Made by a program: the position numbers and the translations under genes. Below are positions 7,951-17,910 of a DNA stretch of 64,000 bases, in pieces (position 1 is the stretch's first letter; each line of letters begins with the position of its first letter). Under the pieces are notes generated by a model. That model had not been told where the DNA came from and searched no databases. It saw nothing but the letters and a program-made list of their open reading frames with translations. The stretch is from Pirellula sp. SH-Sr6A. Lineage in GTDB: Bacteria > Planctomycetota > Planctomycetia > Pirellulales > Pirellulaceae. Location: the NCBI RefSeq assembly GCF_001610875.1, contig NZ_CP011272.1:5995988-6059987 (forward strand), given 5' to 3'.

Positions 7951-10422
7951 CTCGTTGACCGCCTTGGTACTTGGACGCGTGTTGGAAATCCCTTCAATGG
8001 ACCAGGCAGTGATCGAGTCGTCGTAAGCGTAGACACGCTTGCTGGCCCTAAGATGTTCGCTCGATTGCAGGAACCGGATGTCGAGCCATACGACCTGGTT
8101 GTCTTCGATGAAGCACACAAGCTCTCCGTGAATCGAAGTACCGACCTACGTGTCCGAAAGACGGGCCGATATGAGTTAGCTGAATCACTCGCTGGCGTCC
8201 GAGGACTTGATCCAGCTTGGCAGCTAAATTGGTCTCCGCACCACCTGCTGTTGCTGACCGCGACGCCTCACCAAGGCAAGCCTTATCCTTACTATGGTCT
8301 TTGGCGGTTACTCGAGCCGGATGTGCTTTCTACGCCCGAGGCGTTCGAAAACTATCCTGTCGAGCGTCGCCAGTCCCACTTCATCCGACGCACCAAGGAG
8401 GAAATGGTGCTGTTGTCCGGAGAGCCGCTCTATCCCAAGCGCATTTCCGATACGCTTGGATTCCGCCTCAGCCAAGGGCCCGTCAGTGAACAGGTTCTTT
8501 ACAACGAAACGACCGACTACATGAGGCACGTTTACAATCGTGCCAAGCTGCTCAATCGATCGGCGGCTCGATTGGCAATGAGCGTTATGCAGCGTCGCCT
8601 TGCAAGCTCGACATACGCACTAACCCGATCATTCGAGCGACGCATTGAAAACCTAGACGAGTTGATCCAGCGAGTTCAGGACAATAATTTGACTGGCGAA
8701 GAGATCAATCTTCTGCAGCGTCGCCTTGCTTCGGATCAAGAAGACGTCTTTGACACTAAAACAGCTGATGAAGAACGGACGATTGGTGACCGTGAAGAAA
8801 GCGAAGTGGCCGAAGGAAAGCTCCTTTCAGGTGTAATCGCGACATCGCTGACGGATCTATACGTGGAACGAGAGCAGGTTGCGGGGCTGCTTCAGCTAGC
8901 ACGCCGTGTTCAAGCCGATGGTAGCGAATCGAAGTTCGAAAAACTTCAAGAGATCCTTAATAGCCCTAAGTTCGCTGGCGAAAAGCTCATCGTCTTCACT
9001 GAGCATCGCGATACGCTCGAATACTTAGTTGGTCGCTTAGGCGGATTGGGCCATACAGGACGTATTGCGCAAATTCATGGCGGAATGGACTACAAGGCCA
9101 GGCACGAAGCAGTTGAGCGCTTTCGCCGCGATCATACCCAAGCGGACGGAGCCCGATTCATGATTTGCACGGATGCGGCGGCCGAAGGCATCAACCTCCA
9201 GTTTTGCTGGATCATGATTAACTTTGACGTCCCTTGGAACCCAGCGCGTCTCGAACAACGTATGGGACGAATTCACCGCTACGGACAGAAGCACGACCCA
9301 GTCCACATCATTAACTTGGTTTCGCCCGACACTCGCGAAGGCAAGGTGATCGAAACGCTGCTTGCGAAACTTGAGATCATCCGCGATTCGCTCGGGAGCG
9401 AGAAGGTCTTCGATTCGATTGGCCGTTTGTTCGAAGGTGTATCGCTGAGTTCCTATATGGAACAAGCGGTGGTCGATGGAGCAGACCAGGCAATAAGCGA
9501 GCTTGCTGGCAAGCTGACTACCGAACAAGTTCAAGCACTCGCGGCCCAAGAACGAATGCTTTACGGCGATGGTGGCGATGTAAAGAAGCAATTGCCCCGT
9601 CTGCGCTCCGACTTGATGCAGGAGGCTTATCGCAGATTGTTACCAGGCTATGTTCGCCAATACCTTGAAAGCGCTGGACCGGCAGCTGGAATTGGGCTGG
9701 AAGGCGACATGCAAAAGTGTTTCTCATTTACCCCTCTTTATTCCAGCGCGATAGACCCAATCCTTCCCACGCTGGAGCTGTACGGCGCACGTCAACGGCA
9801 GTGCCTGTCCGTCGTTCGCCCTCAGGAGCGCGGGGCGGCAGTGTGGGTGCATCCCGGCGAGCCTGTCTTTGAAGCGTTTCGCGGCTTGGTCGCCGATCGG
9901 CTTGGACAAGATGCCCTAAACGGCGCTGTGTTTGTCGATCCTACAGCCAGCAAACCTTATCTGTTCCATGTAGCGTTGGCGACCGTTGATCGCGCTGCCG
10001 ACAAAGACTTTCCAGATTTGGCCACGCCGGAACGATTGGAGTGTCGATTGATTGGCATTCGCCAATATGAAGGCGCTGAGACTGAACTATGTCCAGTTGA
10101 GCACTTAATGCTTCTCGGTCCAGGTAGAGGACTACCGGCAACCGCCCAGCGTTTGGCTGCAGAAGCAAGCAAGATGTGCGAACTGGCTGAAGCCTATCTA
10201 ACCGAACGCGTTTCCCGCGACATTGCTATGGGGCGTCGCAATCAGATGCTTGCTACTTTAGCAGAGCGAGAGCAATTTATTCGGCGTGGATTCAGCTTTC
10301 AAGAAAGCGAGTTGGCAGCAGCTCGCAACAGGCTGTCCGAGAAAGCGCGAGCTGGAAATCCTGGTGCACTCAAGGCACTCACTGATATAAGAAATCAACA
10401 AAAATCGCTGTCTGGGCGATGA
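7951..10422 (+). pseudogene. SNF2-like superfamily 2 helicase, 5'-truncated
   Basis: The open frame begins at 7951 inside a helicase domain; the annotatable ATG is 8053. Visible motifs: VVFDEAHKL (motif II), LLLTATPH (motif III), then in the second RecA lobe CTDAAAEGINLQ (V) and RLEQRMGRIHRYGQ (VI). Motif I (Walker A, GxGKT) and the first 200 or so residues are absent, so it cannot hydrolyse ATP normally. A stop (TGA 10420-10422) interrupts the frame, which continues directly into a DUF3883 domain that in homologues I know is part of the same protein. It heads the DUF1156/DUF499 operon. Loss of motif I together with the stop supports pseudogene status. Confidence 0.8.
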
Positions 10423-10844
10423 CAACTAGCGATCGACACAATCCATCGAGAGCCAGAGTTGATTAGACCAGGCAAGGTGGTCTTCGTCGCTCATGCCCTG
10501 ATTGTCCCCTCGTCCGATCCAGATGACTTGGCCAGACACGACGCCGACGTCGAACGCGTGGCCATGGATGTAGCCAGAGCTCACGAAGAAGCTCAAGGCG
10601 CGGAGGTAAAGGATGTGTCTACACCCGAACTCGCTCGAGCGGCAGGCTTATCAGACAATCCTGGCTTCGACCTGTTAGCGATCTACCCATCTACCGATCC
10701 ACGAGGTCGACGAGCTATTGAAGTGAAAGGTCGCGCAAGTACGGGCGATGTTGAAGTCTCGTCAAACGAATGGGCTCGAGCCGCTAATCTTCGCGATCAG
10801 TATTGGCTCTACGTAGTGTACGACTGCGCGACGCCATCGCCTAA
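10423..10844 (+). pseudogene. DUF3883 domain, helicase C-terminal part (before IS)
   Basis: Same frame as the helicase after the TGA. It reads QLAIDTIHREPELIRPGKV, then VKDVSTPELARAAGL, FDLLAIYPS, AIEVKGRA and YWLYVVYDCATPSP, which is the DUF3883 signature region often found at the C-terminus of SNF2-like defence helicases. A TTG at 10459 could give an isolated 150-residue product, but it would be cut by the insertion element at 10845. The remaining codons resume at 12341. Confidence 0.75.
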
Positions 10845-12265
10845 CAGCCCGTTGAAGATATCGCGATTTCGGGTGACCTGCTCAGTTTTTGAAATGGGCA
10901 TTCCGAACTTGTAAAGCGGTTCCTAATTCTTCGATCGGCGCGGTAATGTGCGCCTCGATCGATTGGGAAGGCTTCATAAAGCATTTGCACAGCCGTAAAA
11001 AAGGAAAAAACAGCCCGCATCACCCCCTGCAGGCTTCTCGAAGTGCCGACTCCAAAGAGCATGCGCATGACTACCCCCAGATTGTAAGCCGCTGTCATTA
11101 GAAAGTATCGCTTCTGGATCTTCACGGTTCCTCGCAACCGACACCGGCGACCTCCGCCCGTCTCTAGCAAATGGGCAAACGTCCTTTCCACTTTCTCACT
11201 TCGCGACCGTTGAAGCTTGCGGCCCTTGTTCCCTTTGGCTCTTCGTCTATTTGCAAGAACCGCTTGGCGTTGCTGGCAAGTGTACTTACTCCACTTACGT
11301 CCCCCAGGAAGTTTGGGCTCTGGGATATAGGTTCGGTAGTTGGTGTGCTCAGCCAATTCAGACAAGGTTTCTGTTGAATGGTAGCCCTTGTCGGCTGCTA
11401 CCTCTTGAATCTCGGTATCGCTTCCAGCCTCGTTCAAGTGGATTTGAGCCTTGTGAAGACTATCTTCCAACGACTGAGAATCGGGGTTGTCAGCAGAGGT
11501 CACTTCCGCCCCCAAGATCATTCCCGATTTCATATCGACGACATGTTCGGCCTTGTAGGCAAGATGGGTTGTTCCATCTTTCATCCTTGCGATTTTGGCA
11601 CTCGGATCCGTGCTGCTCACCCAATCTTCATTAGAAACTTTCTTCCCCTTACGATTCTTATCGAAGCGACGAATCTCTTCATCCGAAGGCTCTTCATTCT
11701 CCTTCACGAGGCCCTCAGCTCGCATCAGGCCGATCACATAGGAACGCCAGTCTTCGCCGGTATCCCTTCGAACGATGCTCTTCATAGCAGCATCGGCTTC
11801 GAGAGTTGTTGAGTCTACGGCTACCGTCTTCCCTCCGAGAAGCTTCTTTTCGCTAGCGAGTTTTAAAACCCATTCGAAAACAGATTCGTGTACCGTATCG
11901 GGTAAGCGTTCACGGATCACAGTCAGCGAGGAGTGGTCCGGCGAGTGATCGGTCAATTTAAGGCCAAGGAACTGTCGAATCGACAGGCTATCTGCACATC
12001 GCCATGCAATACCGCGTTGAGACTGAATCCCTTCGAAGTAGCCTACCAAGAGCATTCGAAAGTAAACTCCGGGTGGAATACCGGGACGGCCGCGGGCTTG
12101 GCTGTAATAGGGATTGCAGAGCTTCTCGATCCAGGAATCGAATCCTGCCTCATCGAGAAGTCGATTTAATTTCGTATAAAAAACATGCCCGACTGAGCGG
12201 GGAAGATCTTCCGCTGTAATAAAGAGATCTTGCTGCTGAACCGATTTGCGTCGACCAAGGGCCAT
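10841..12265 (-). CDS. IS1182/IS5-type DDE transposase
   Basis: A protein of about 474 residues from ATG 12265 (GGAGGAG just upstream); the frame also contains an ATG at 12280. It has an N-terminal InsH-like helical region (ARGRPGIPPGVYFRMLLVGY) and a DDE core, with Asp in TVAVDSTTLEADA, Asp in EVAADKGYHS and Glu in SRSEKVERTFAH. C-terminal basic and hydrophobic segments follow. It appears full length. Oddity: the frame stays open through the left inverted repeat, and its TAG stop is read from the CTAA target duplication, so the host target supplies the stop codon. Confidence 0.85.
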   Translation of the reverse strand: MALGRRKSVQQQDLFITAEDLPRSVGHVFYTKLNRLLDEAGFDSWIEKLCNPYYSQARGRPGIPPGVYFRMLLVGYFEGIQSQRGIAWRCADSLSIRQFLGLKLTDHSPDHSSLTVIRERLPDTVHESVFEWVLKLASEKKLLGGKTVAVDSTTLEADAAMKSIVRRDTGEDWRSYVIGLMRAEGLVKENEEPSDEEIRRFDKNRKGKKVSNEDWVSSTDPSAKIARMKDGTTHLAYKAEHVVDMKSGMILGAEVTSADNPDSQSLEDSLHKAQIHLNEAGSDTEIQEVAADKGYHSTETLSELAEHTNYRTYIPEPKLPGGRKWSKYTCQQRQAVLANRRRAKGNKGRKLQRSRSEKVERTFAHLLETGGGRRCRLRGTVKIQKRYFLMTAAYNLGVVMRMLFGVGTSRSLQGVMRAVFSFFTAVQMLYEAFPIDRGAHYRADRRIRNRFTSSECPFQKLSRSPEIAISSTGC

Positions 12266-12336
12266 CGTGCTCTCCTCCATGGCATCTGCGATGATCGATA
12301 TAACGTAGCGCGAATCCAGACTTTTTCAACGGGCTG
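10845..12336. mobile_element. IS1182-like insertion sequence with 4-bp target duplication
   Basis: An insertion sequence of 1,492 bp. Terminal inverted repeats begin CAGCCCGTTGAA at 10845 and, on the other strand, the same 12 bases from 12336. The element is flanked by direct CTAA repeats at 10841-10844 and 12337-12340, the target-site duplication. Removing the element and one CTAA rejoins the DUF3883 frame exactly. It holds one transposase gene on the minus strand. Confidence 0.88.
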
Positions 12337-12340
12337 CTAA

Positions 12341-12452
12341 GCTTGCCCGAGTTCAAGATCCATTCGGGAACCTACTAGCGAGTGCCAAGGGAAGTGTGTT
12401 GATCAAGAGAGCAGAAGTCCTCCGGGCAGAACGGTTAGGAGGGAAGGAATGA
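12341..12452 (+). pseudogene. Tail of helicase-DUF3883 gene (after IS)
   Basis: When joined to base 10844 this reads KLARVQDPFGNLLASAKGS and on to a TGA at 12450-12452. RVQDPFG is the usual end of DUF3883 helicases. The stop overlaps the ATG of the next gene by four bases (ATGA), which shows the original operon order helicase then MBL. Confidence 0.75.
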
Positions 12453-13420
12453 AGATTCATTTCTTAAACGTTGGCCACGGTGACTGCACCATCATCGAGC
12501 ATGATAGTGGTCGCATTACGATGATCGATATCAACAACGGTGATGATATTGATGAAACTTCGGCAAAGGAAATTGCTGCAGAGACCGCGTCACTCTACGA
12601 CGACATGTACTTGGCGGTGGCCGAGGCTGCCGGTATCAAGAGAAAAGGCATATTAAAGACAGCCGGTTACGAAGTTCAACTGACCAATCCGCTGGAGTAC
12701 TTCAAGCAACATTTTCCTAGCCGTGAGATTTTCCGATACATCCAATCGCATCCAGATCTAGACCACATGCGCGGGCTCAACGCATTGTGGAGCGAGGGCA
12801 TTAAGATCCGCAACGTCTGGGATACTTGGCACTCCAAAGTCCCAGACTTCAAAACAGACAACGATCGAATCGACTGGGGTCGCTACCAACGATTGCGCAA
12901 CGGCGAATGGCGCAGTCCAGGCGACGCGACGGTGTTGCGGTACTATCGCGGCACCAAAAGACCATACTTCAACCAAAACGCCGATTTGACAGATGGTGGA
13001 GACGGTATTTATGTTCTCGCACCTACCGCAGAGACAAACACAACGGCTAACACATCAAAAAATCACAATAACCTCAGCTATGTTCTCTATCTGGTGGCAA
13101 ATGGCACGCGGATCATACTTGGCGGCGACGCCGAGGCTGACGTCTGGAAGTCTATTCATGACTACTATGGCAGCAATTTGAAGTGCGACATTTTGAAGGC
13201 CAGTCACCATGGTCGCGACTCGGGTTACTATCAACCTGCGGTCGCCGCGATGAAACCTGAGTACACGATCGTCTCTGTGGGCAAGAAACCACCTACGGAT
13301 GCATCTAACAAGTACCGAGCGTATAGCAACAACGTTTGGTCAACTCGATGGAAAGGGGACATCGTAGTGAACATCCCTGCATACAGCCAACCAACCATTG
13401 ACTCGGAGTACGATCGATGA
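12449..13420 (+). CDS. Metallo-beta-lactamase fold hydrolase (ComEC/Rec2-like)
   Basis: A protein of 323 residues. It starts with HFLNVGHGDCTIIE and has HPDLDHMRGL (about 105-114, an SHPDxDH-type metal site), GGDAEADVW and KASHHGRDSG, the set of metal-binding motifs of stand-alone ComEC-like MBL proteins. Such proteins hydrolyse phosphodiester bonds, though the substrate here is unknown. It looks intact. It lies in the defence-type operon between the helicase and the membrane protein, with four-base overlaps on both sides. It is a different family member from the truncated MBL at 7085-7945, which is linked to the E1/JAB gene. Confidence 0.82.
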   Translation: MKIHFLNVGHGDCTIIEHDSGRITMIDINNGDDIDETSAKEIAAETASLYDDMYLAVAEAAGIKRKGILKTAGYEVQLTNPLEYFKQHFPSREIFRYIQSHPDLDHMRGLNALWSEGIKIRNVWDTWHSKVPDFKTDNDRIDWGRYQRLRNGEWRSPGDATVLRYYRGTKRPYFNQNADLTDGGDGIYVLAPTAETNTTANTSKNHNNLSYVLYLVANGTRIILGGDAEADVWKSIHDYYGSNLKCDILKASHHGRDSGYYQPAVAAMKPEYTIVSVGKKPPTDASNKYRAYSNNVWSTRWKGDIVVNIPAYSQPTIDSEYDR

Positions 13421-13653
13421 AAGCAGACAAGAATTTTGATTTCTATGAGTTTGCTGGAATCGTTATGCCTGGTGCGATCTTGATCTTTGGCTTGGCGCAG
13501 GCTGAGACTCTGATTGCGCAAACCGTGCCGTTGAAGGACATGTCACTCGGCAGCTTGGGGGTGTTCTTGATCTTGTCTTATGCCGCGGGGCATTTAGTGC
13601 AAACCCTCGGAGGTTTCCTGGAAACGGCTTGGTGGTATCGACTCAGTACATGA
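13417..13653 (+). pseudogene. Membrane protein, 3'-truncated
   Basis: Seventy-eight residues: a short polar start (MKADKNFDFYEFAGIVMPGA) followed by two hydrophobic segments and AAGHLVQTLGG. It resembles the beginning of longer (about 200 residues) membrane proteins found in defence operons. Just after ETAWWYRL the sequence joins the methyltransferase coding sequence in another frame, so both partners were cut by a deletion near 13640. Start overlaps the MBL stop (ATGA). Function unknown. Confidence 0.6.
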
Positions 13654-13660
13654 GAAGAAT

Positions 13661-16600
13661 GTGCGGCATGGTCATATTTCGACACTTCACCTCTGGCCCG
13701 CGCGCCGGCCGCTGGCTGCTTGTCGCGCGGCGCTGATTGCGACGCTTCTGCCTGACCCTGGAACGGCGGAGGGACGACGTGAGCTGTGCGAGAAGATCGC
13801 AGGCAAGGTCGTCAAGAAGATTGAACGAAAGAAAATGCCCAATGGTCAAATCGTCGAGCGAGTGAAGAAGGAAACCGAAGGCGGCATTTTGCACTGGGGA
13901 CGTGAAACAGAAAACGCGGAAACGCTGCAGTGGTTTCGTGACGAGATTCGAAAGGCTTATGGAGGGCGAGCTCCCAAGGTACTCGATCCATTCGCTGGTG
14001 GTGGAGCAATCCCACTGGAAGCGATGCGACTTGGTTGCGAGGCGACCGCGGTGGATATCAACCCAGTGGCTTGGCTTATCCTGAAATGCACTCTTGAGTA
14101 TCCGCAAAAATTGGCCGGGCAAACGCGGCCACTGCCCGAATTTATCTTGCGCAATGATGAGTTCATGACGGACTTTTTCAAAAAGGCCAAAGGTTACTCC
14201 AAGACGGAGGTTCGGGCGGCAATGACGAAGTTGCACGAGCGATTGAAGAAGCGAAAAAAGTGGAATGATAACAGCCAACCGCAACAGACCTTTGGATTCG
14301 TAAACGAAGGTGCTGAGGATGAAGGCGAATTGCAAGCAGATCCTGCTTGGCATGTTCGCGCTTGGGGGCAGTGGGTGCTTCAGCAAACGCGTCGCGACCT
14401 AGCGAAATACTACCCGACATACGCAGATTTTGAGCCGTTGAAGAAGAATAGTGTCGCTTACGAGTATCAACCAACAAAGTTGCTCAAACTAAAGGAAGAC
14501 GGCACGCCAGATATAGAAGTTCTTAATGATGAGTTTTCTGATGATTATCTTGCAATTGAAGGTAATCCTCGATGGGTTGTTAAGCCAACTGTCGCTTTTC
14601 TTTGGGCCAGAACTGTTGCTTGCAAGAATTGCCGCGTCGTATTTCCCTTGATCAAAACGCTTTGGCTGGCGAAATCCGAGACTAAGCGCATCAAGCTCGA
14701 ACTAACGGTTGACAAAGCAACAAGAGTTGTTGGCTTCAACATTATTCAAAACGAACCGGCAAAGGGAGGCAACGCAGCACAAAAGAGAGAACATGACAAA
14801 CGTGTTGGTGAGGGAACGGTGACAAAGTCCGGCGGTAAATGTCCAGCATGTGGCGTTTTCATGACCAAGGCCGACATACAAATTGAGGGAATGAATGACC
14901 GTATTGGCCAAACTCTCACCGCTGTAGTAGTCGATGGTGGAAATGGGAAAGAGTACAGAAAGCCGACAGATATCGACCTATCTGCCTCATCATCAATTGA
15001 GTGCGAGATAGACAATATTTTTGCAAACATTCCATTTGGCATGCTCCATGAGCCTGTGATTTTGGATGCCAAGGGAAATACCTGGTGCTCTCTTTATGGA
15101 ATCAATGAGTTTCACAAACTTTATAATTCGAGGCAGATGGCTGCACTTGGCAAATTGGTGCTGTCCACCCGAGAGATTTCTATTGAAGGCAGAAAGTATA
15201 GTTACGACGCTGAATGGACCGAGGGACTAGTTGGATTACTCACGCTGGCGGTCGGTCGCCTCGCAGATTTCTCCAGCCGGTGCGTTACGTGGACCTCCGG
15301 CGGAGAGTTCTTAGGGCATACGTTTGTCCGATGGGCTTTACCATTTATATGGGACTACTGTGAAGGCAATCCGCTGGGTGGAACTAGCGGTAACTATCGG
15401 GGCGCCGTGGAATGGATCTGTCGTGCGACCGAGCATACATGCAATGCCACGCTTCAAGCAGTACCACCTTCTGTTTTGCGTGGTTCCGCCATAAACCCAC
15501 CTGGGACGGGGCTTTATGACGTAATCATAACTGATCCACCATACTACGATGCGATTGGATATTCGGTGCTCATGGATTTCTTCTATACTTGGCACCGAAG
15601 AGCGCTGCATGGAATTATCAAGGACGGCAGCTACGATTCAGATCAGCCTTTAGCTCCAAAATGGAACAGTGAAACGAATGATGGTGAACTGGTTGACGAT
15701 GCGAGTCGATTCGGCGGGAACAAGAAGGTCTCAAAAGACGCTTATGAAAACGGTATGGCAAAAGCTTTTGTTGCATGCGGGCAAGCGTTGAATAGCAATG
15801 GACGCTTAGTGTTGGTATTTGCACATAAGCATCCTGATGCATGGGAAACACTCGTTTCGGCTGTGATTCGTGCCGGTTTCGTTGTTGATGGCAGTTGGCC
15901 CATACAAACTGAGCGAGTTGCTCGTACTCGGTCACAATCAGCAGCCGCATTGTCTTCATCAGTCTGGCTCGTGTGCAAGAAACGTCCTGTAACAGCTAAG
16001 CCTGGTTGGGACAACAAAGTACTCGAGGAAATGCGTACCAAAATTGCGACTCAGCTTCGTGACTTTTGGGATGCAGGAATTCGCGGTCCCGACTTTGTGT
16101 GGGCCGCAACTGGGCCAGCGATGGAGGCGTATAGCAAGCACCCTGTTGTTCGTAAAGCTTTGGTCGATGGCGAAATCATGACGGTAGGCGAGTTTCTGAC
16201 TCATGTCCGCCGGATGGTCGTCGATTACGTAGTTGGCCAAGTGCTAACTGGAGCAAGGGAGAAGGAAACGGTTGCCGCGGATCGACTTGATGAAGTAACA
16301 GCCTACTATCTTCTCCACCGCTACGATTTCCGTATGGACGAAGCTCCTATAGGCGCCTGCATCCTCTACGCGACTGCTTGCGGACTGACAGATACTGAGT
16401 TGGAACGGACCTGGGATATTCTAGTTCGAGGCCGCGCTACCTCCAGCGGCGATGAGGACGTCGAAAGCAATCCTGACGATGACGATCCCGATTCCGAACC
16501 GTCGGGAAGCGGAAGCAAGGTGAAGTTGAAAGCATGGGATCGCCGGACACATCGCAGTATGGGAATCGAAGCGCCCGAGGGTCGCCCGGTACCACTAATC

Positions 16601-16843
16601 GATCGCATCCATCGGGTTATGCATCTATGGAAGAGTGGCGACGTTCAAAAGGTTGATGAGTTTCTCGATGAACATGGATTGCGTCGAAATGAGTTGTTCA
16701 AACGTGTAGTGCAATCGTTGATCGAGCTATCCGCGAATGGTGAGCGTTCGCTGCTGGAGAGCATTAGTAACCACATCGGAGCTAAGGGCGCAATCGCCGA
16801 TCGCGGCCCCCTCCTCGCCTTTGAGTTCGAAGAGGATGAGTGA
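13661..16843 (+). CDS. DUF1156 DNA methyltransferase, N-terminus clipped
   Basis: A protein of 1,060 residues from GTG 13661. It has the DUF1156 signature RHGHISTLHLWPARRPLAAC at the very start, a SAM-binding motif DPFAGGGAIPLEAMRLGCE (about 108) and a catalytic DPPY motif (IITDPPYYDAIGYS, about 624), which fits an amino-methyltransferase acting on adenine or cytosine N4. An acidic linker DEDVESNPDDDDPDSEP precedes the C-terminal 120 residues. Homologues usually have 20-25 more N-terminal residues; here the in-frame codons just upstream (HEKNV) still match, but before that the sequence belongs to the deleted membrane gene. It may still be translated from GTG. It sits in a DUF499/helicase operon as in predicted anti-phage cassettes. 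Confidence 0.82.
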   Translation: MRHGHISTLHLWPARRPLAACRAALIATLLPDPGTAEGRRELCEKIAGKVVKKIERKKMPNGQIVERVKKETEGGILHWGRETENAETLQWFRDEIRKAYGGRAPKVLDPFAGGGAIPLEAMRLGCEATAVDINPVAWLILKCTLEYPQKLAGQTRPLPEFILRNDEFMTDFFKKAKGYSKTEVRAAMTKLHERLKKRKKWNDNSQPQQTFGFVNEGAEDEGELQADPAWHVRAWGQWVLQQTRRDLAKYYPTYADFEPLKKNSVAYEYQPTKLLKLKEDGTPDIEVLNDEFSDDYLAIEGNPRWVVKPTVAFLWARTVACKNCRVVFPLIKTLWLAKSETKRIKLELTVDKATRVVGFNIIQNEPAKGGNAAQKREHDKRVGEGTVTKSGGKCPACGVFMTKADIQIEGMNDRIGQTLTAVVVDGGNGKEYRKPTDIDLSASSSIECEIDNIFANIPFGMLHEPVILDAKGNTWCSLYGINEFHKLYNSRQMAALGKLVLSTREISIEGRKYSYDAEWTEGLVGLLTLAVGRLADFSSRCVTWTSGGEFLGHTFVRWALPFIWDYCEGNPLGGTSGNYRGAVEWICRATEHTCNATLQAVPPSVLRGSAINPPGTGLYDVIITDPPYYDAIGYSVLMDFFYTWHRRALHGIIKDGSYDSDQPLAPKWNSETNDGELVDDASRFGGNKKVSKDAYENGMAKAFVACGQALNSNGRLVLVFAHKHPDAWETLVSAVIRAGFVVDGSWPIQTERVARTRSQSAAALSSSVWLVCKKRPVTAKPGWDNKVLEEMRTKIATQLRDFWDAGIRGPDFVWAATGPAMEAYSKHPVVRKALVDGEIMTVGEFLTHVRRMVVDYVVGQVLTGAREKETVAADRLDEVTAYYLLHRYDFRMDEAPIGACILYATACGLTDTELERTWDILVRGRATSSGDEDVESNPDDDDPDSEPSGSGSKVKLKAWDRRTHRSMGIEAPEGRPVPLIDRIHRVMHLWKSGDVQKVDEFLDEHGLRRNELFKRVVQSLIELSANGERSLLESISNHIGAKGAIADRGPLLAFEFEEDE

Positions 16844-16932
16844 GATGGATAATGGATCTTGCTCCTGTTAACTCGCAAGCATTGAATCATACAAATCAAA
16901 CGAAATAAGCGAAGAGAAAGAGATTAAAAGCA

Positions 16933-17910
16933 ATGGCAAAGCAACCTTGGAAAGCCTGGCACGAAGTAGTCAAGATCAGAAAGGACTTAGAGACGGGTGA
17001 CTTACCGCTGCACTTATTCGCGGCGGACTTGTACGAAGTGATGATGCAGAATGGGAAACGTCCCATTTACGAGAATGCCGACGATTTTTTTGCACTCACC
17101 TACCCTACGCATAATCTGCGTGGACTCGTGCGCGATGTCGTGCTGCGGCTTGCGGGCAAGAACGACAAAGCCGTTCGGCAGCTTGAATTGAACTATGGCG
17201 GAGGTAAGACGCATACGTTGATCACGATGCGGCACTTGGTTCATGATCCCGCCAAATTACCCGAAGTGCCAGCAGTTGCAGAATTTGTGGGACACATTGG
17301 ACAAGACCCGCCCAAGACTCGCGTGGCCGCACTTTGCTTCGACAAAGTCGACGTAGAAACCGGCTGCGATGTTCGTGCTCCAAATGGCTCAGTACGGCGA
17401 CTGCGAGAGCCGTGGAGCCTGCTTGCTTACCAAATCGCAGGGGAAGATGGATTGAAACTTCTGCACGCTGACAAAAAGGCTGAGGAGCGCAATACGCCAC
17501 CGGCAGAGAATGTCCTCTCCGACTTACTCTCCCTTCCGCTCAAGGATGGCATGGGAACGCTAATTCTGCTTGACGAAGTTTTGCTCTACGCCAAAGTTCG
17601 CGTGCATGCCGAACCAGGGTGGCTGGATGTCCTAACGTCATTCTTCCAGTACCTTACTCAGGCGGCAGCCAAAGTTGAGCGTTGTTGCATCGTGGCTTCA
17701 CTGTTGTCGAGCGAGCCCAAAGATCAAGCCGACACACTTGGCAAAAATATCGTTTCGGCTTTGAACGATATCTTCCAGCGGCAACGTGAAGAGGCCGTGC
17801 AACCAGTTGAAAAGGACGATGTGGCTGAGGTGCTTCGGCGACGCCTATTTGATCCTAATCCTCGATCAAGCGAAGCTTGGTTGAGTTCGTTTGAGATTTT
17901 CGTAAAAAAA
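16933..17910 (+). pseudogene. DUF499 ATPase, 5' part (split by IS1380-like element)
   Basis: The N-terminal part of about 325 residues. It starts MAKQPWKAWHEVVKIRKDL; a Walker A-type GGGKTHT is near residue 90 and a Walker B-like TLILLDEV near 212. This is the DUF499 family, large AAA-like ATPases found with DUF1156 methyltransferases in defence islands. Family similarity runs to EVLRRRLFDPNPRSSEAW, after which the frame enters the transposable element. The rest of the protein is at 19748-22195. As split, no full-length protein can be made. Confidence 0.82.
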
